This document shows, one piece after another, positions 1 through 7,867 of a stretch of 47,394 nucleotides of DNA (position 1 is the stretch's first letter; each line of letters starts with the position of its first letter). Source of the stretch: Acidimicrobiaceae bacterium (lineage in GTDB: Bacteria > Actinomycetota > Acidimicrobiia > Acidimicrobiales > UBA8190). A program made the position numbers and the translations under genes. The notes under the pieces are model-generated. The model made no database searches and had not been told where the DNA came from. It was given only the letters and a program-made list of their open reading frames with translations. The stretch covers positions 1 to 47,394 of the forward strand of contig PLZB01000097.1 in the NCBI GenBank assembly GCA_003151955.1. Direction: 5' to 3'.

Positions 1-33
1 GAACTAACGCGCGGGACCACTAGCCTCCTCGAA

Positions 34-288
34 GTGTCCGCCAAGCCCCGATCCAGCCTTCCCAAGACGCTTTCTCAGGCCTCGGCCCTGAAGCTGCTTG
101 AGGCCAACGGCTGGGTCCGAACGCTGGGGGGGAAGCACGTCGTCAAGATGGAAAAGCCTGGGGAACGACCCACCACGCTCCCCATGCACAAGGGTGGGGA
201 CTACTCGCCCAACCTGAGAGCCGCTATCCTCAAACAAGCGGGGCTGCCTGTGGATAACCAGGGCAGTCAAGCCGATGAGCAACTGTGA
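34..288 (+). CDS. hicA: HicA-family mRNA interferase toxin
   Basis: Small basic protein of 84 residues. HicA toxins have a double-stranded-RNA-binding-like fold and cleave mRNA when not held by HicB. The sequence shows the family pattern: a helix with KLLEANGW, then GGKHVVK with the family's key histidine at about residue 35, then the LPMHKGG strand and a closing helix ending ILKQAGL. Length is normal for the family (60-90). The GTG start at 34 has no good ribosome binding site but is the only one giving a full domain. The gene lies 17 bases upstream of a HicB-like gene, the usual toxin-antitoxin pairing. It is close to the left edge, so its promoter may be mostly outside the window. Confidence 0.85.
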   Translation: MSAKPRSSLPKTLSQASALKLLEANGWVRTLGGKHVVKMEKPGERPTTLPMHKGGDYSPNLRAAILKQAGLPVDNQGSQADEQL

Positions 289-305
289 CGATGGAGGTGA
301 CAGAT

Positions 306-575
306 ATGGCCGAAGGCACACTCACCGTCAGGTTCCACGAAGAGGATGGGTCATTCTGGGCCGAGATCAACGAACTCCCCGGGTGCTTCGCCTCAGGAGA
401 GTCGATGGAGGAACTCCAGGAGGCTCTGAGCGAGGCGGTCTCCTTCTACCTGTCGACCCCGGAACGGCACGTCAGGGTGCTCCTCAACTTCTGGCACCGA
501 GACGCAGCCGCCTACCCAGTTGACGACGACGACGAGAAGTACGACGAGAAGCGAAACGTCCTGATCTGCTCCTGA
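306..575 (+). CDS. hicB: HicB-family antitoxin
   Basis: Protein of 89 residues that should bind and neutralise HicA. The N-terminal half has the HicB partial RNase-H-like pattern: a beta strand (TLTVRFHEEDG), FWAEINELPGCF, then GESMEELQEALSEAV. The C-terminus is short and acidic (VDDDDEKYDEKR), with no recognisable ribbon-helix-helix or HTH, so this is a short HicB without an obvious DNA-binding domain. The ATG at 306 was chosen because GGAGGTGA at 293-300 sits at ideal distance; the GTG at 285, overlapping the hicA stop, and the ATG at 291 lie upstream of or inside that site. Co-transcription with hicA is expected. Confidence 0.8.
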   Translation: MAEGTLTVRFHEEDGSFWAEINELPGCFASGESMEELQEALSEAVSFYLSTPERHVRVLLNFWHRDAAAYPVDDDDEKYDEKRNVLICS

Positions 576-977
<402 letters not shown>

Positions 978-1301
978 CTACGGGCTCGAATAGTCCACGG
1001 CCTTGGAGAGGGCGCGGCACAGAGCAGTCATGGTGGCCGGCTGGGCCCGACCGACTCTCCGGTGGAGGTGGTCCCGGGGAAGAAGCTGCACCGTGTCGAG
1101 ATTGGCGACCGACGGACGTCGGACCCCGTCGTCGACCCCGACCGGAACCTCGGTGGAGATCCCCCTGATCGCCGATGTGACCGGTGCGACGATCACCGCG
1201 TTGAGGATGCTTCCCATGGGATCCCTGGTCATGACGATGACGGGACGGAGCTTGTCGACGTTCGCAAGCCAGACCTCGCCCCTTCGAGGGTTCGGCCTCA
1301 C
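978..1301 (-). CDS. mazF: MazF/PemK-family endoribonuclease toxin
   Basis: Protein of 107 residues with the MazF/PemK pattern in order: RGEVWLANV near the N-terminus, RPVIVMTRD, a core strand with VIVAPVTSAIRGISTEV, then SVANLDTVQLLPR. These proteins are sequence-specific RNases held inactive by a small antitoxin. The GTG start overlaps the stop of the upstream antitoxin gene by four bases (GTGA), so translation is probably coupled. Length is typical (about 110). The C-terminal helix (TMTALCRALSKAVDY) is present, so the gene looks intact. Confidence 0.85.
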   Translation of the reverse strand: MRPNPRRGEVWLANVDKLRPVIVMTRDPMGSILNAVIVAPVTSAIRGISTEVPVGVDDGVRRPSVANLDTVQLLPRDHLHRRVGRAQPATMTALCRALSKAVDYSSP

Positions 1302-1561
1302 GGTGACTCCTCGGGATACAGCGCGTCCCAGTCCGTGTCGTCGGCGAGTTGACTGTTGTCGGCGAGGAGGGCCAGGTCGATCTCGGCCTGCGTCGGTGGC
1401 ACCCGCCGGTATGCCGCGATGTCACCCCGTAGCTGTTCGGCGCGGATGAGATGGTCCAATGCCAGGTCAATGACCTCGGACGTGGAGTGGGCACCGACCA
1501 TGGCTCGTGCGGTGGCCGCCTTTGAACGGTCGAGGGTGATGGTCGCCTTCTCTCGTGCCAT
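1298..1561 (-). CDS. Ribbon-helix-helix-type antitoxin partner of MazF
   Basis: Protein of 87 residues. The N-terminus (ATITLDRSKAATARAMVG then STSEVIDLALDHLI) reads as a ribbon-helix-helix DNA-binding domain, and the acidic C-terminus (TDWDALYPEESP) looks like the segment that wraps the toxin. It overlaps the mazF-like gene by four bases. The ATG at 1561 was chosen because the RHH strand starts directly after it and upstream codons are non-conserved. The sequence just upstream is AT-rich, and on the minus strand TAGTAT lies seven bases before the ATG, which would give a nearly leaderless mRNA; the matching -35 is weak. It could equally be named a VapB- or MazE-type antitoxin. Confidence 0.75.
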   Translation of the reverse strand: MAREKATITLDRSKAATARAMVGAHSTSEVIDLALDHLIRAEQLRGDIAAYRRVPPTQAEIDLALLADNSQLADDTDWDALYPEESP

Positions 1562-1640
1562 ACTCTGCATACTACTATTTGGGGGTATATGAAGTAAGGC
1601 ATGAGGGTCGGTCGATGACGGGTGGCCCGCTTCGGGGGGC

Positions 1641-3182
1641 CTATGCCGGACCCGGCTCGCCCGGCGCGCCCACTTCGAGGGCCCCGGCAGACCCGAGGGC
1701 GAGGCAGAAGGTGGGCGTCGGGCAGTCGAGGACGGTCGGGTCGAGGTTGGTGGCCGGCAGGGTGACCGACCAGTGCCCACCGCCGTCGGTGGTGGTGAGG
1801 ATCTCGCTGGAGTCGGGCGGGCCGTTCTGGCTGGCGGTGTAGCCACAACCCTTCGTGTCGCAGGCCCAGTTCAGGACGTGCTTCTGCTGGACGATCACGG
1901 CACAGTCGGAGGCGGTCGGGCAACTCAGGGAGCCGGCCGAGGCCATGATGTGGGGGGTCGAGCGCCTCAGGGCCGGACGGGGGATCCACTGGGGTCCACC
2001 GTCCCGGCTGACCGCCACGGCGATCGCGCTCGTGAAGTCGTTCGGGCCGGAGGTCACTGCGCACCAGGCGACGGCCGGGCAGGCCAAGAGGGCACCGAAG
2101 GACCGGCTGAGGGCGGGTCCGAAGGACGTTGTCCGCCAGCGGGCCCCACCGTCCGTGGTGACCTGGAATGCCGTCGAACCGTTCGTCGAACTGCCCGTGG
2201 CCACGCACCGTTCGACCGAAGGACAGGCCAGGGCGGTCGGAACGAAGCCCCACGGGCGACAGACGCCCCGGCGCGGACACTGCGACCGAGGGGTGAGGAC
2301 CCAGGGCGCCGACGCCGTCCAGTGGGCGCCGCCGTCGGTGGTCCGGAGGAGGGCCGGGCTGCTGCCCTGAGGGCCGCTGAGGGCCACGGTGCAGACCGCC
2401 GTTCCCGGGGTACAACTGACCGCCCTGGCCCCGGCCCCGACCGGGAGGGGGAATCGCTCCCAGGTGGCAGCTCCATCCACCGAGATGAGCCCCACCCCAC
2501 CGACGGCCACGCAGAGCCGGACTGAGGCGCAGGAGACAGCCCTGACCGACTCAAGCGTGGCCAGGGGAGGGTTGGCAGCCGTCACCGTCATGCTCTCCGG
2601 CTTCCCCCCGGGCTGGGGCGTGGCGCAGATCAGGTCCCGTCCCGTGACGACGCAGTGGGCAGCCGATCCGGGCGGTGCCGGAACGGCGGTGAACGTCGAC
2701 GACGGTGGCGCCAGGGGAGCCGGTTGGGGCCAGCAGCTCCGGTCGGCGGCACAGAGGGTAGCCCCCCCGCTGAGGAGCTCCCCCCCCGGAGGCGTCGTGG
2801 CGATCATCCCGTCGATTACGGCGACGCACCAGCCCGGCTCGGGGCAGGAGACCGATGTCGGGACGAAGCCCCCCCCGAGGTTCAGCGTCGACCAGTCCAG
2901 GGCCCAGGCCTCTCCGACGACCGGGAGCGCTGTCGTCGGGGTCCTCCCGTTCTGGAGGTGTCCGGTGGTGAAGAGCCCGACGGCCACCAAGATGACCACG
3001 ATGGCGATGAGGCCAGCTGACGAGGTGAGGATTCCAGGGCCCCGGCGAACGGGGCCGATCCGGTCGCTGCGGCGGGGGCCGCTTCCCCGGTCGGCCCGGG
3101 CGATCGCTTCGGCCGCCCCAACGGGGCTCCCAGCCCGGCCGAGGAGCCGGCCGAGCTGGACAGCGATCTCGTCGTCAGTCAC
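1641..3182 (-). CDS. One-pass membrane protein with outer propeller-like domain, probable sensor/anti-sigma
   Basis: Protein of 513 residues. A cytoplasmic N-terminus of about 50 residues is rich in Arg, Ala and Gly; one hydrophobic segment follows at about 51-72; the rest should lie outside. The outer part contains repeated units of the form SCP..xxCVAV followed by T(T)DGGxxW, the BNR/sortilin-like propeller signature, with paired cysteines in each unit suggesting disulfides. The GTG start overlaps the stop of the ECF sigma gene by four bases. From this pairing and topology I infer an anti-sigma or signal-input role: the short inside tail would hold the sigma factor. No zinc-binding anti-sigma motif (HxxxCxxC) is visible, so the role is inferred from context only. 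Confidence 0.6.
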   Translation of the reverse strand: MTDDEIAVQLGRLLGRAGSPVGAAEAIARADRGSGPRRSDRIGPVRRGPGILTSSAGLIAIVVILVAVGLFTTGHLQNGRTPTTALPVVGEAWALDWSTLNLGGGFVPTSVSCPEPGWCVAVIDGMIATTPPGGELLSGGATLCAADRSCWPQPAPLAPPSSTFTAVPAPPGSAAHCVVTGRDLICATPQPGGKPESMTVTAANPPLATLESVRAVSCASVRLCVAVGGVGLISVDGAATWERFPLPVGAGARAVSCTPGTAVCTVALSGPQGSSPALLRTTDGGAHWTASAPWVLTPRSQCPRRGVCRPWGFVPTALACPSVERCVATGSSTNGSTAFQVTTDGGARWRTTSFGPALSRSFGALLACPAVAWCAVTSGPNDFTSAIAVAVSRDGGPQWIPRPALRRSTPHIMASAGSLSCPTASDCAVIVQQKHVLNWACDTKGCGYTASQNGPPDSSEILTTTDGGGHWSVTLPATNLDPTVLDCPTPTFCLALGSAGALEVGAPGEPGPA

Positions 3183-3625
3183 GGCTCAGATCCCCCGAGA
3201 TCCCGGCGGAGCTTCGCCAGTCCCCGGCCGAGGTGCTGTTGGACCGTCGAGTGCCGGACCCCGAGGAGATCGGCCACCTCGGTCTGGGTCCATCCCGCAC
3301 CGAGGACCAGGAGGACGGTGACCCGCTGCTTCTCCGGGAGGGAGGCCACGGCCGCCTCCAGCTTCGGCTCGACCCAGGGGTCCTCGGCGGTGGGACGGTC
3401 GATGACGAACCGGCTTCGGCGCCCCCGGGAACGGCTCTGTCCGACCCGGTAGAGGTAGCCGACCGGATTCCCCATGGTCGTGAGCCGGTCCCGGTGCTCC
3501 CAGGCCCAGGCCAGGGCCTCGGCCGTGGCCTCCCGTCCCCGATCGGACCCGTAGGCGGCCGTTAGGGCGCGCCGGAGCCTCGGCTCGACCTCCCCGACGA
3601 ACCGGACGAACACCTCTTCCTCCAC
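3179..3625 (-). CDS. ECF-family RNA polymerase sigma factor
   Basis: Protein of 148 residues, short for the family. Region 2 is represented by the N-terminal half (VRFVGEVEPRLRRALTAAYG, EALAWAWEHRDRL, NPVGYLYRVGQS). Region 4 follows as LPEKQRVTVLLVLGAGWTQ, EVADLLGVRHSTVQQHLGRG and ends LAKLRRDLG, a clear helix-turn-helix. The GTG start at 3625 has an AAGGAG-like site just upstream. It is co-transcribed with, and overlaps, the downstream membrane propeller gene. The 87-base gap to the divergent oxidoreductase gene probably carries its promoter. The sequence resembles the SigE-like actinobacterial group, but exact ECF class cannot be assigned by eye. Confidence 0.8.
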   Translation of the reverse strand: MEEEVFVRFVGEVEPRLRRALTAAYGSDRGREATAEALAWAWEHRDRLTTMGNPVGYLYRVGQSRSRGRRSRFVIDRPTAEDPWVEPKLEAAVASLPEKQRVTVLLVLGAGWTQTEVADLLGVRHSTVQQHLGRGLAKLRRDLGGSEP

Positions 3626-3712
3626 CCCGCTCCTTCGTCCCGGACTCCACCCTCACACACCTTGAGAGCTCCCAGAACGCCCCGATCACGACAGCCCGGT
3701 ACCGTCGAGACC

Positions 3713-4579
3713 GTGGAACTCGGCGAGGTGGGCGTCTGGTGGAGCGGGAGCCGACGGTCCCCGGACGGGGGTCCCGACGTCGCCGCCGAGCTCGAATCCC
3801 TCGGCTACAGGACCTTCTGGATGTCCGGTGGCTTCGGCCCGGGTCTGGCCGACCGGTTCGGGAAGGTCCTCAAGGCCACCCGGGAGATGGTGGTGGCGAG
3901 CGGGATCGTCTCGATCTGGCCCAACGACCCTGCCACCCTGGCCGGAGAGGTCGCCGCCCTCCAGCGGGACCATCCCGGGCGGTTCCTCCTCGGCCTCGGT
4001 GTCAGCCACGCACCGGTGGTGGAAGCCTCCGGGACCAGCTACCGCCACCCCTACAGCCGGATGGTCGACTTCCTCGACGACCTCGACCGGGCCACCCCGA
4101 CCGTCCCCCCCGCCGACCGGGTCCTGGCCGCCCTCGGGCCCCGGATGCTCCGCCTCGCCGCCGACCGCTCGGCCGGGGCCCACCCCTACTTCGTCCCCGT
4201 CCGGCACGTGGCCGAGGCCCGGGCCGTCCTCGGCCCCGGCCGGCTCCTCGCCGTCGAGCTCGCTGTCGTCCTCGAGACCGATCCCGACCGGGCCCGGACC
4301 CTGGCCCGGGACTACACCACCGGCTACCTCTCCCTCCCGAACTACGCCGGGAACCTCCTCCGGCTGGGCTCCACCGAGGAGGACCTCGCCGGCGGGGGGA
4401 GCGACCGCCTCGTCGACTCCCTCATCGCCTGGGGGGACGAGGAGGCTGTTCTCGACCGGGTTCGGGCCTTCCGGGAGGCCGGGGCCGACCACGTCTGCCT
4501 CCAGGTTTTGGGGGAGGCCGGCCTGGGGACCTTCCCCCTCGGGGACTACCGCCGGATCGCCGCCGCCCTCACGGGCTGA
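3713..4579 (+). CDS. Luciferase-like F420-dependent oxidoreductase
   Basis: Protein of about 288 residues resembling the F420-dependent luciferase-like monooxygenase family TIGR03620 (MSMEG_4141 type). Visible traits are the opening strand ELGEVGVWW, LESLGYRTFWMSGG, ATREMVVASGIVSIWPNDP, the HPGRFLLGLGVSH core strand typical of luciferase-like TIM barrels, and a closing AGADHVCLQVLG. The GTG at 3713 was chosen because it starts exactly where the family usually begins; the reading frame is open 17 codons further upstream but that part is not domain-like. Substrate unknown. It stands alone between the sigma gene and a small membrane protein. Confidence 0.75.
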   Translation: MELGEVGVWWSGSRRSPDGGPDVAAELESLGYRTFWMSGGFGPGLADRFGKVLKATREMVVASGIVSIWPNDPATLAGEVAALQRDHPGRFLLGLGVSHAPVVEASGTSYRHPYSRMVDFLDDLDRATPTVPPADRVLAALGPRMLRLAADRSAGAHPYFVPVRHVAEARAVLGPGRLLAVELAVVLETDPDRARTLARDYTTGYLSLPNYAGNLLRLGSTEEDLAGGGSDRLVDSLIAWGDEEAVLDRVRAFREAGADHVCLQVLGEAGLGTFPLGDYRRIAAALTG

Positions 4580-4655
4580 CCCGGTCGGGAATGGGGTCGG
4601 CCCCGTCCCGGTTGGACCGGACGTGAGGGAGGGGAACCTGCCGAGACGGACCGCC

Positions 4656-5291
4656 ATGGTGACCCACCTCGGCCGGGCCTACCTGGGCGCCGCCGCCGCC
4701 CTGCTCCTCGGGGGGATCCCCCTGGCCTTCCTCGGCCTCCGGCCCCCCGGCTCCCTTTTGGCCGGCGGGCTCCTCCTCGGCGCCGCCGGGCTCCTCGCCT
4801 CCACCGGTGCCGACCGTCTCGCCCTCGGGGTCGAGCTCACCCCCACCACGATCGTCGTCCTCCGGCGGGGGAACCGGATCGAGGTCGACCTCGGGGATCT
4901 CACTGGGGCGGCCCTGGCCGACGGGGGGACCTTCTCGGCTTCGGGGAGGGTCCCCGTCCCCGCCGGGATCGGGGCCGGGGCCTTCGCCGTCGCCCTCGTC
5001 GTCTACGCCGGGAGCCGGATCGTCGCCATCCGGACCATCTTCCCCGGGACGGGGGCCCTCTCCCTGACGGTCGTGATCCTCGTCGTGGGAGGCCTCGCCC
5101 TCCTGGCCGGACTCCTCGCCGCGGGGATTCGCCCACCCCTCTCCGTGCTCGTCCTCACCCGCCGGGTCGGCCCCCCCGTGTTCGTCCCGGCTGTCGCCAG
5201 CCGCCGGCGCCGCCCCGAGGGGACCGAAGCCTGGATCGTGGCCGACGCCCTGGGGGAGCTCCTCGGCAGCGGAGGGCTCAGACGAATGTGA
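4656..5291 (+). CDS. Small integral membrane protein, function unknown
   Basis: Protein of 211 residues with four likely membrane segments in two hairpins: about 12-31 and 33-52, then, after a hydrophilic strand-rich stretch (GVELTPTTIVVLRRGNRIEV), about 103-122 and 135-160. The C-terminus is basic (ASRRRRPEG). The middle part between the hairpins resembles the PH-like domain often seen in bacterial membrane proteins, but I cannot name a family. An in-frame GTG at 4623 preceded by no clear site is an alternative start. The last 14 bases overlap the end of the convergent gene on the other strand. Confidence 0.6.
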   Translation: MVTHLGRAYLGAAAALLLGGIPLAFLGLRPPGSLLAGGLLLGAAGLLASTGADRLALGVELTPTTIVVLRRGNRIEVDLGDLTGAALADGGTFSASGRVPVPAGIGAGAFAVALVVYAGSRIVAIRTIFPGTGALSLTVVILVVGGLALLAGLLAAGIRPPLSVLVLTRRVGPPVFVPAVASRRRRPEGTEAWIVADALGELLGSGGLRRM

Positions 5292-6165
5292 CCTTCTTCT
5301 TCGAGAAGGCGGCGATGGCCTCCTTCACGACCTTCTGCTTCTTCGAGGAGATCCCCTCCACCTGGATCGATCCCTTGGTGAAGGTCCCCCCCTTGTTGAC
5401 CCAGAGCTGACCCTCCTCCAGGTCGTCCTGCCGCTTGAGGTAGTCCCCGGGCCGGCGGGGGTGGCCTCCGCCGATGATGCAGAGCGCGCCCCCGACGGCG
5501 AGGGAGATGGTCCCCTTGTCCGAGACGGCCTTCACGTTCTCCCCGTTCTTGGTGGTGACCGTCTCGAGCGCGCTGCCCTCGGGGGCCCAGTCCAGGTCCT
5601 CGTCGAGGCCGGGCCCACGCTTGGAGGCCATGTCCAGGGCGGGAAGGTCGGGGGTGGCCACCGTGAAGCTGGTGCAGGCCACCCAGAAGAGCTCGTTCCC
5701 CTGGAGCTGGCCCAGGATCCCCTGGCAGTCGTGCTTCCAGCGGTTGTCGGGGACGGCTTCCCCCTCGCCGGTGTCCTTGAACTGCTTGTCCTGGACGAGG
5801 AGGGCCGGGGTGGGACAGCGGTCGGCGTCCCCGGTGCAGAGGAAGGTCTTCCCCGAGTCGATGAAGACGACGTCGGCCCCGTCCCAGTCGGCCGCCTTGG
5901 CGCTCTCCCGGTGCTCCTCGGTGCTGTCGGGGAAGAGGGCGAAGTTGTAGGTGACGTAGCCGGCCGGGAGGGGGGAGCCGTCCTTCTTCAGCTGGTCCCA
6001 CATCTTGAGGGCCACGTCGGTGTAGTCCTTGTTGGGCAGGGTCAGCCGTTGGCCGGCCTCGGAGACGAATTGAAGGGTGGTGTCCCTGGGGACGAGGACC
6101 TCAGGGGGGTAGTTCGAGCTCTCGGGGTTGAAGCTCCCGTGGCCCAGGATGACGTAGCGCGACAT
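5278..6165 (-). CDS. Possible Stv-type putative adhesin-like protein
   Basis: Protein of 295 residues without signal peptide or membrane segment. It opens MSRYVILGHGSF, followed by VLVPRDTTLQFVSEAGQRL, which resembles the start of the Stv domain ('putative adhesin') found in polymorphic-toxin-type and adhesin proteins; the invariant-looking GHG is at residues 8-10. A second conserved-looking part is LFWVACTSF, and a third is LCIIGGGHPRRPGDY. The C-terminus is lysine-rich (FSKKKVTFV). The ATG at 6165 follows a purine-rich GAGGAG on the minus strand. Family assignment is from memory of the pattern and uncertain; molecular function unknown. Confidence 0.5.
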   Translation of the reverse strand: MSRYVILGHGSFNPESSNYPPEVLVPRDTTLQFVSEAGQRLTLPNKDYTDVALKMWDQLKKDGSPLPAGYVTYNFALFPDSTEEHRESAKAADWDGADVVFIDSGKTFLCTGDADRCPTPALLVQDKQFKDTGEGEAVPDNRWKHDCQGILGQLQGNELFWVACTSFTVATPDLPALDMASKRGPGLDEDLDWAPEGSALETVTTKNGENVKAVSDKGTISLAVGGALCIIGGGHPRRPGDYLKRQDDLEEGQLWVNKGGTFTKGSIQVEGISSKKQKVVKEAIAAFSKKKVTFV

Positions 6166-6256
6166 GGTGGTGGTCTCCTCACAACGGCTCCGTCCAGGAG
6201 CGGCGCCGTCACCATTGCCGCCCCGGGCGGGGCCCGTCAAGGAGGTCCAGGTCAGG

Positions 6257-7048
6257 TCAGGCCCGGTCCCGGAGCCAGGCGGTGGCGGCCGCAGCCGGCA
6301 GGGGACGGCTGAACCAGTAGCCCTGGGCGGCACATCCCAGGCTGATGCAGGCGGCCACCGCCTCGGGGGTCTCCACCCCTTCGACCACGGTGGTCATCCC
6401 GAGCTCCCGGGACAGGCCGGCGAGGGCCCGGACGATGGCCGAGTCCCGGGGGTCCCGCCCCAGGTCGGTCACGAACTGCCGGTCGATCTTGACCTCGCTG
6501 ATGGGGAGGTCCTTCAGGTAGGCGAGCGAGGCCGAGCCCGCCCCCATGTCGTCCACGGAGATCAGGAACCCGGTCTCGGCCAGGGCGGCGATGGACCGTT
6601 GGGCGGCGGCCCCCACCCCGATGGACTCGGTGATCTCAAAGGTGATCTCCCCCGGGTCGACCTCGGCGGCGGCCTCCTCGGCCAGGGCTCCGCTCGAGGC
6701 GTTGACGGCCATGCCGACCCCGAAGCCGGCCTCCTCCCAGACCTTCGTCTGGCGGGTGGCCCGGGCCGTGACCCACACGGTGAGCTCCTCGATCAGCCCG
6801 CTCGCTTCGGCCAGGTTCACGATGTCGCAGGCCGGGACGTCCCGCCCGTCGAGTCGCCAGCGGATCAGGGCTTCGAGCTTCAGGACCCGGAGGCTGGCCG
6901 GGTCGAGGATGGGCTGGTACCAGACGTCGAGGGCCCCGGCCAGGGGATCCCCGCTGGAGGCCAGGGCCAGGGCCAGCCGCTCTGGTCCCGAGGGGAACCG
7001 TTCACGTTCGGGATCCTGGGCCAGTGGGAAGGGGACGACTGGTGTCAT
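6257..7048 (-). CDS. EAL-domain cyclic-di-GMP phosphodiesterase
   Basis: Protein of 263 residues consisting of a single EAL domain. All residues expected for catalysis and metal binding are present: EAL glutamate E59 (KLEALIRW), N116, E138 and E141 (FEITES), the DD pair D166-D167 in the loop DDMGAG, K187 (SEVKID), E223 (VVEGVE) and Q242 (QGYWFSRPLP). It should hydrolyse c-di-GMP to pGpG. No GGDEF or sensor domain is attached; the broken PAS gene 72 bases upstream on the same strand was probably its sensory partner. c-di-GMP commonly controls exopolysaccharides and pili, both encoded in this window, but a direct link is inference. Confidence 0.88.
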   Translation of the reverse strand: MTPVVPFPLAQDPERERFPSGPERLALALASSGDPLAGALDVWYQPILDPASLRVLKLEALIRWRLDGRDVPACDIVNLAEASGLIEELTVWVTARATRQTKVWEEAGFGVGMAVNASSGALAEEAAAEVDPGEITFEITESIGVGAAAQRSIAALAETGFLISVDDMGAGSASLAYLKDLPISEVKIDRQFVTDLGRDPRDSAIVRALAGLSRELGMTTVVEGVETPEAVAACISLGCAAQGYWFSRPLPAAAATAWLRDRA

Positions 7049-7120
7049 GGACCCATGTTCCCGGATCGCTCCCCGGCCCCGGAAGCCCCAACCAGGTCAT
7101 CTTTTCCTGACACCGTTGTG

Positions 7121-7829
7121 TCAGTCCGCCCCCCGACGGTCGACCAGGCCGAGCTTGGCCGCCACGGCCACGGCCACGGCTTCGAGCTGGTTGGCCCGTC
7201 GGACCTCGGCCGCCAGTCGGGCCTGCTCCGCCTCGGCCGCCTTCCGGTCGGTGATGTCCTGGCAGACCCCGTGGAGGGCCAGGACGGTCCCGGCCCGGTC
7301 GGCGACGGCCCGGCCCCGGGCGAAGACCGACCGGATCTCCCCCGTGGGCCGGACGATCCGGTACTCCTGCTCGTAGGCTCCCCCTCCGGCCAGGGCCCGC
7401 TGCACCCTGGCCTGGACCCGCTCCCGGTCCTCGGGGTGGACCCGGGCCAGGTACTCGGCGAAGGTGGCCTCGAAGTCCCCCGGATCGGTCCCGTAGATCC
7501 GGTAGAGCTCGGGCCAGGGTCACCTCGACCTGGATCCGGACGGGACCCTCCCGGGCGGCCTCCTCCCCTTCGAGGAGGGCCTCGGCCCGATTGGGCCAGA
7601 TCTCGGCGTCGGTCCGGCCCAGGACGTCCCCGGCATTCCGGTCCGTTCGCTCGAGGAGGGCCCGGTTCACGTAGAGGTAGCGGCCCTCGAGGTCCCGGAC
7701 GAAGGCGAGGACCTCGGCATGGTCGAGGAAGCTCTCGAGGACCTCCAGCTTCCGGACAGGATCCCCGGATCCCTCCAGCCCGCCCTCGTGAGCCACTCCG
7801 CCCCGTCGTCTCCGGTCCGCCTGGGCCAT
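7121..7829 (-). pseudogene. Two-PAS-domain sensor gene broken by a deletion/frameshift
   Basis: From the ATG at 7829 a reading frame encodes the first half of a PAS domain (FVRDLEGRYLYVNRALLERT, DVLGRTDAEIWP). Near 7520 homology stops and resumes in another frame as the inside of a second, PAS_3-like domain: PELYRIYGTDPGDFEA, FAEYLARVHPEDRERV, then GVCQDITDRKAAEAE, ending at 7121. The second frame has a TGA at 7520-7522, so it cannot be read through. The end of PAS 1 and the opening strand of PAS 2 are both missing, which fits a deletion across the junction rather than a single-base error. The first frame runs on off-register to 7002, into the EAL gene. Confidence 0.7.
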
Positions 7830-7867
7830 TCTTGTCCAGAGCCGGTCACCCGGTGCCGGGTGGAGGC

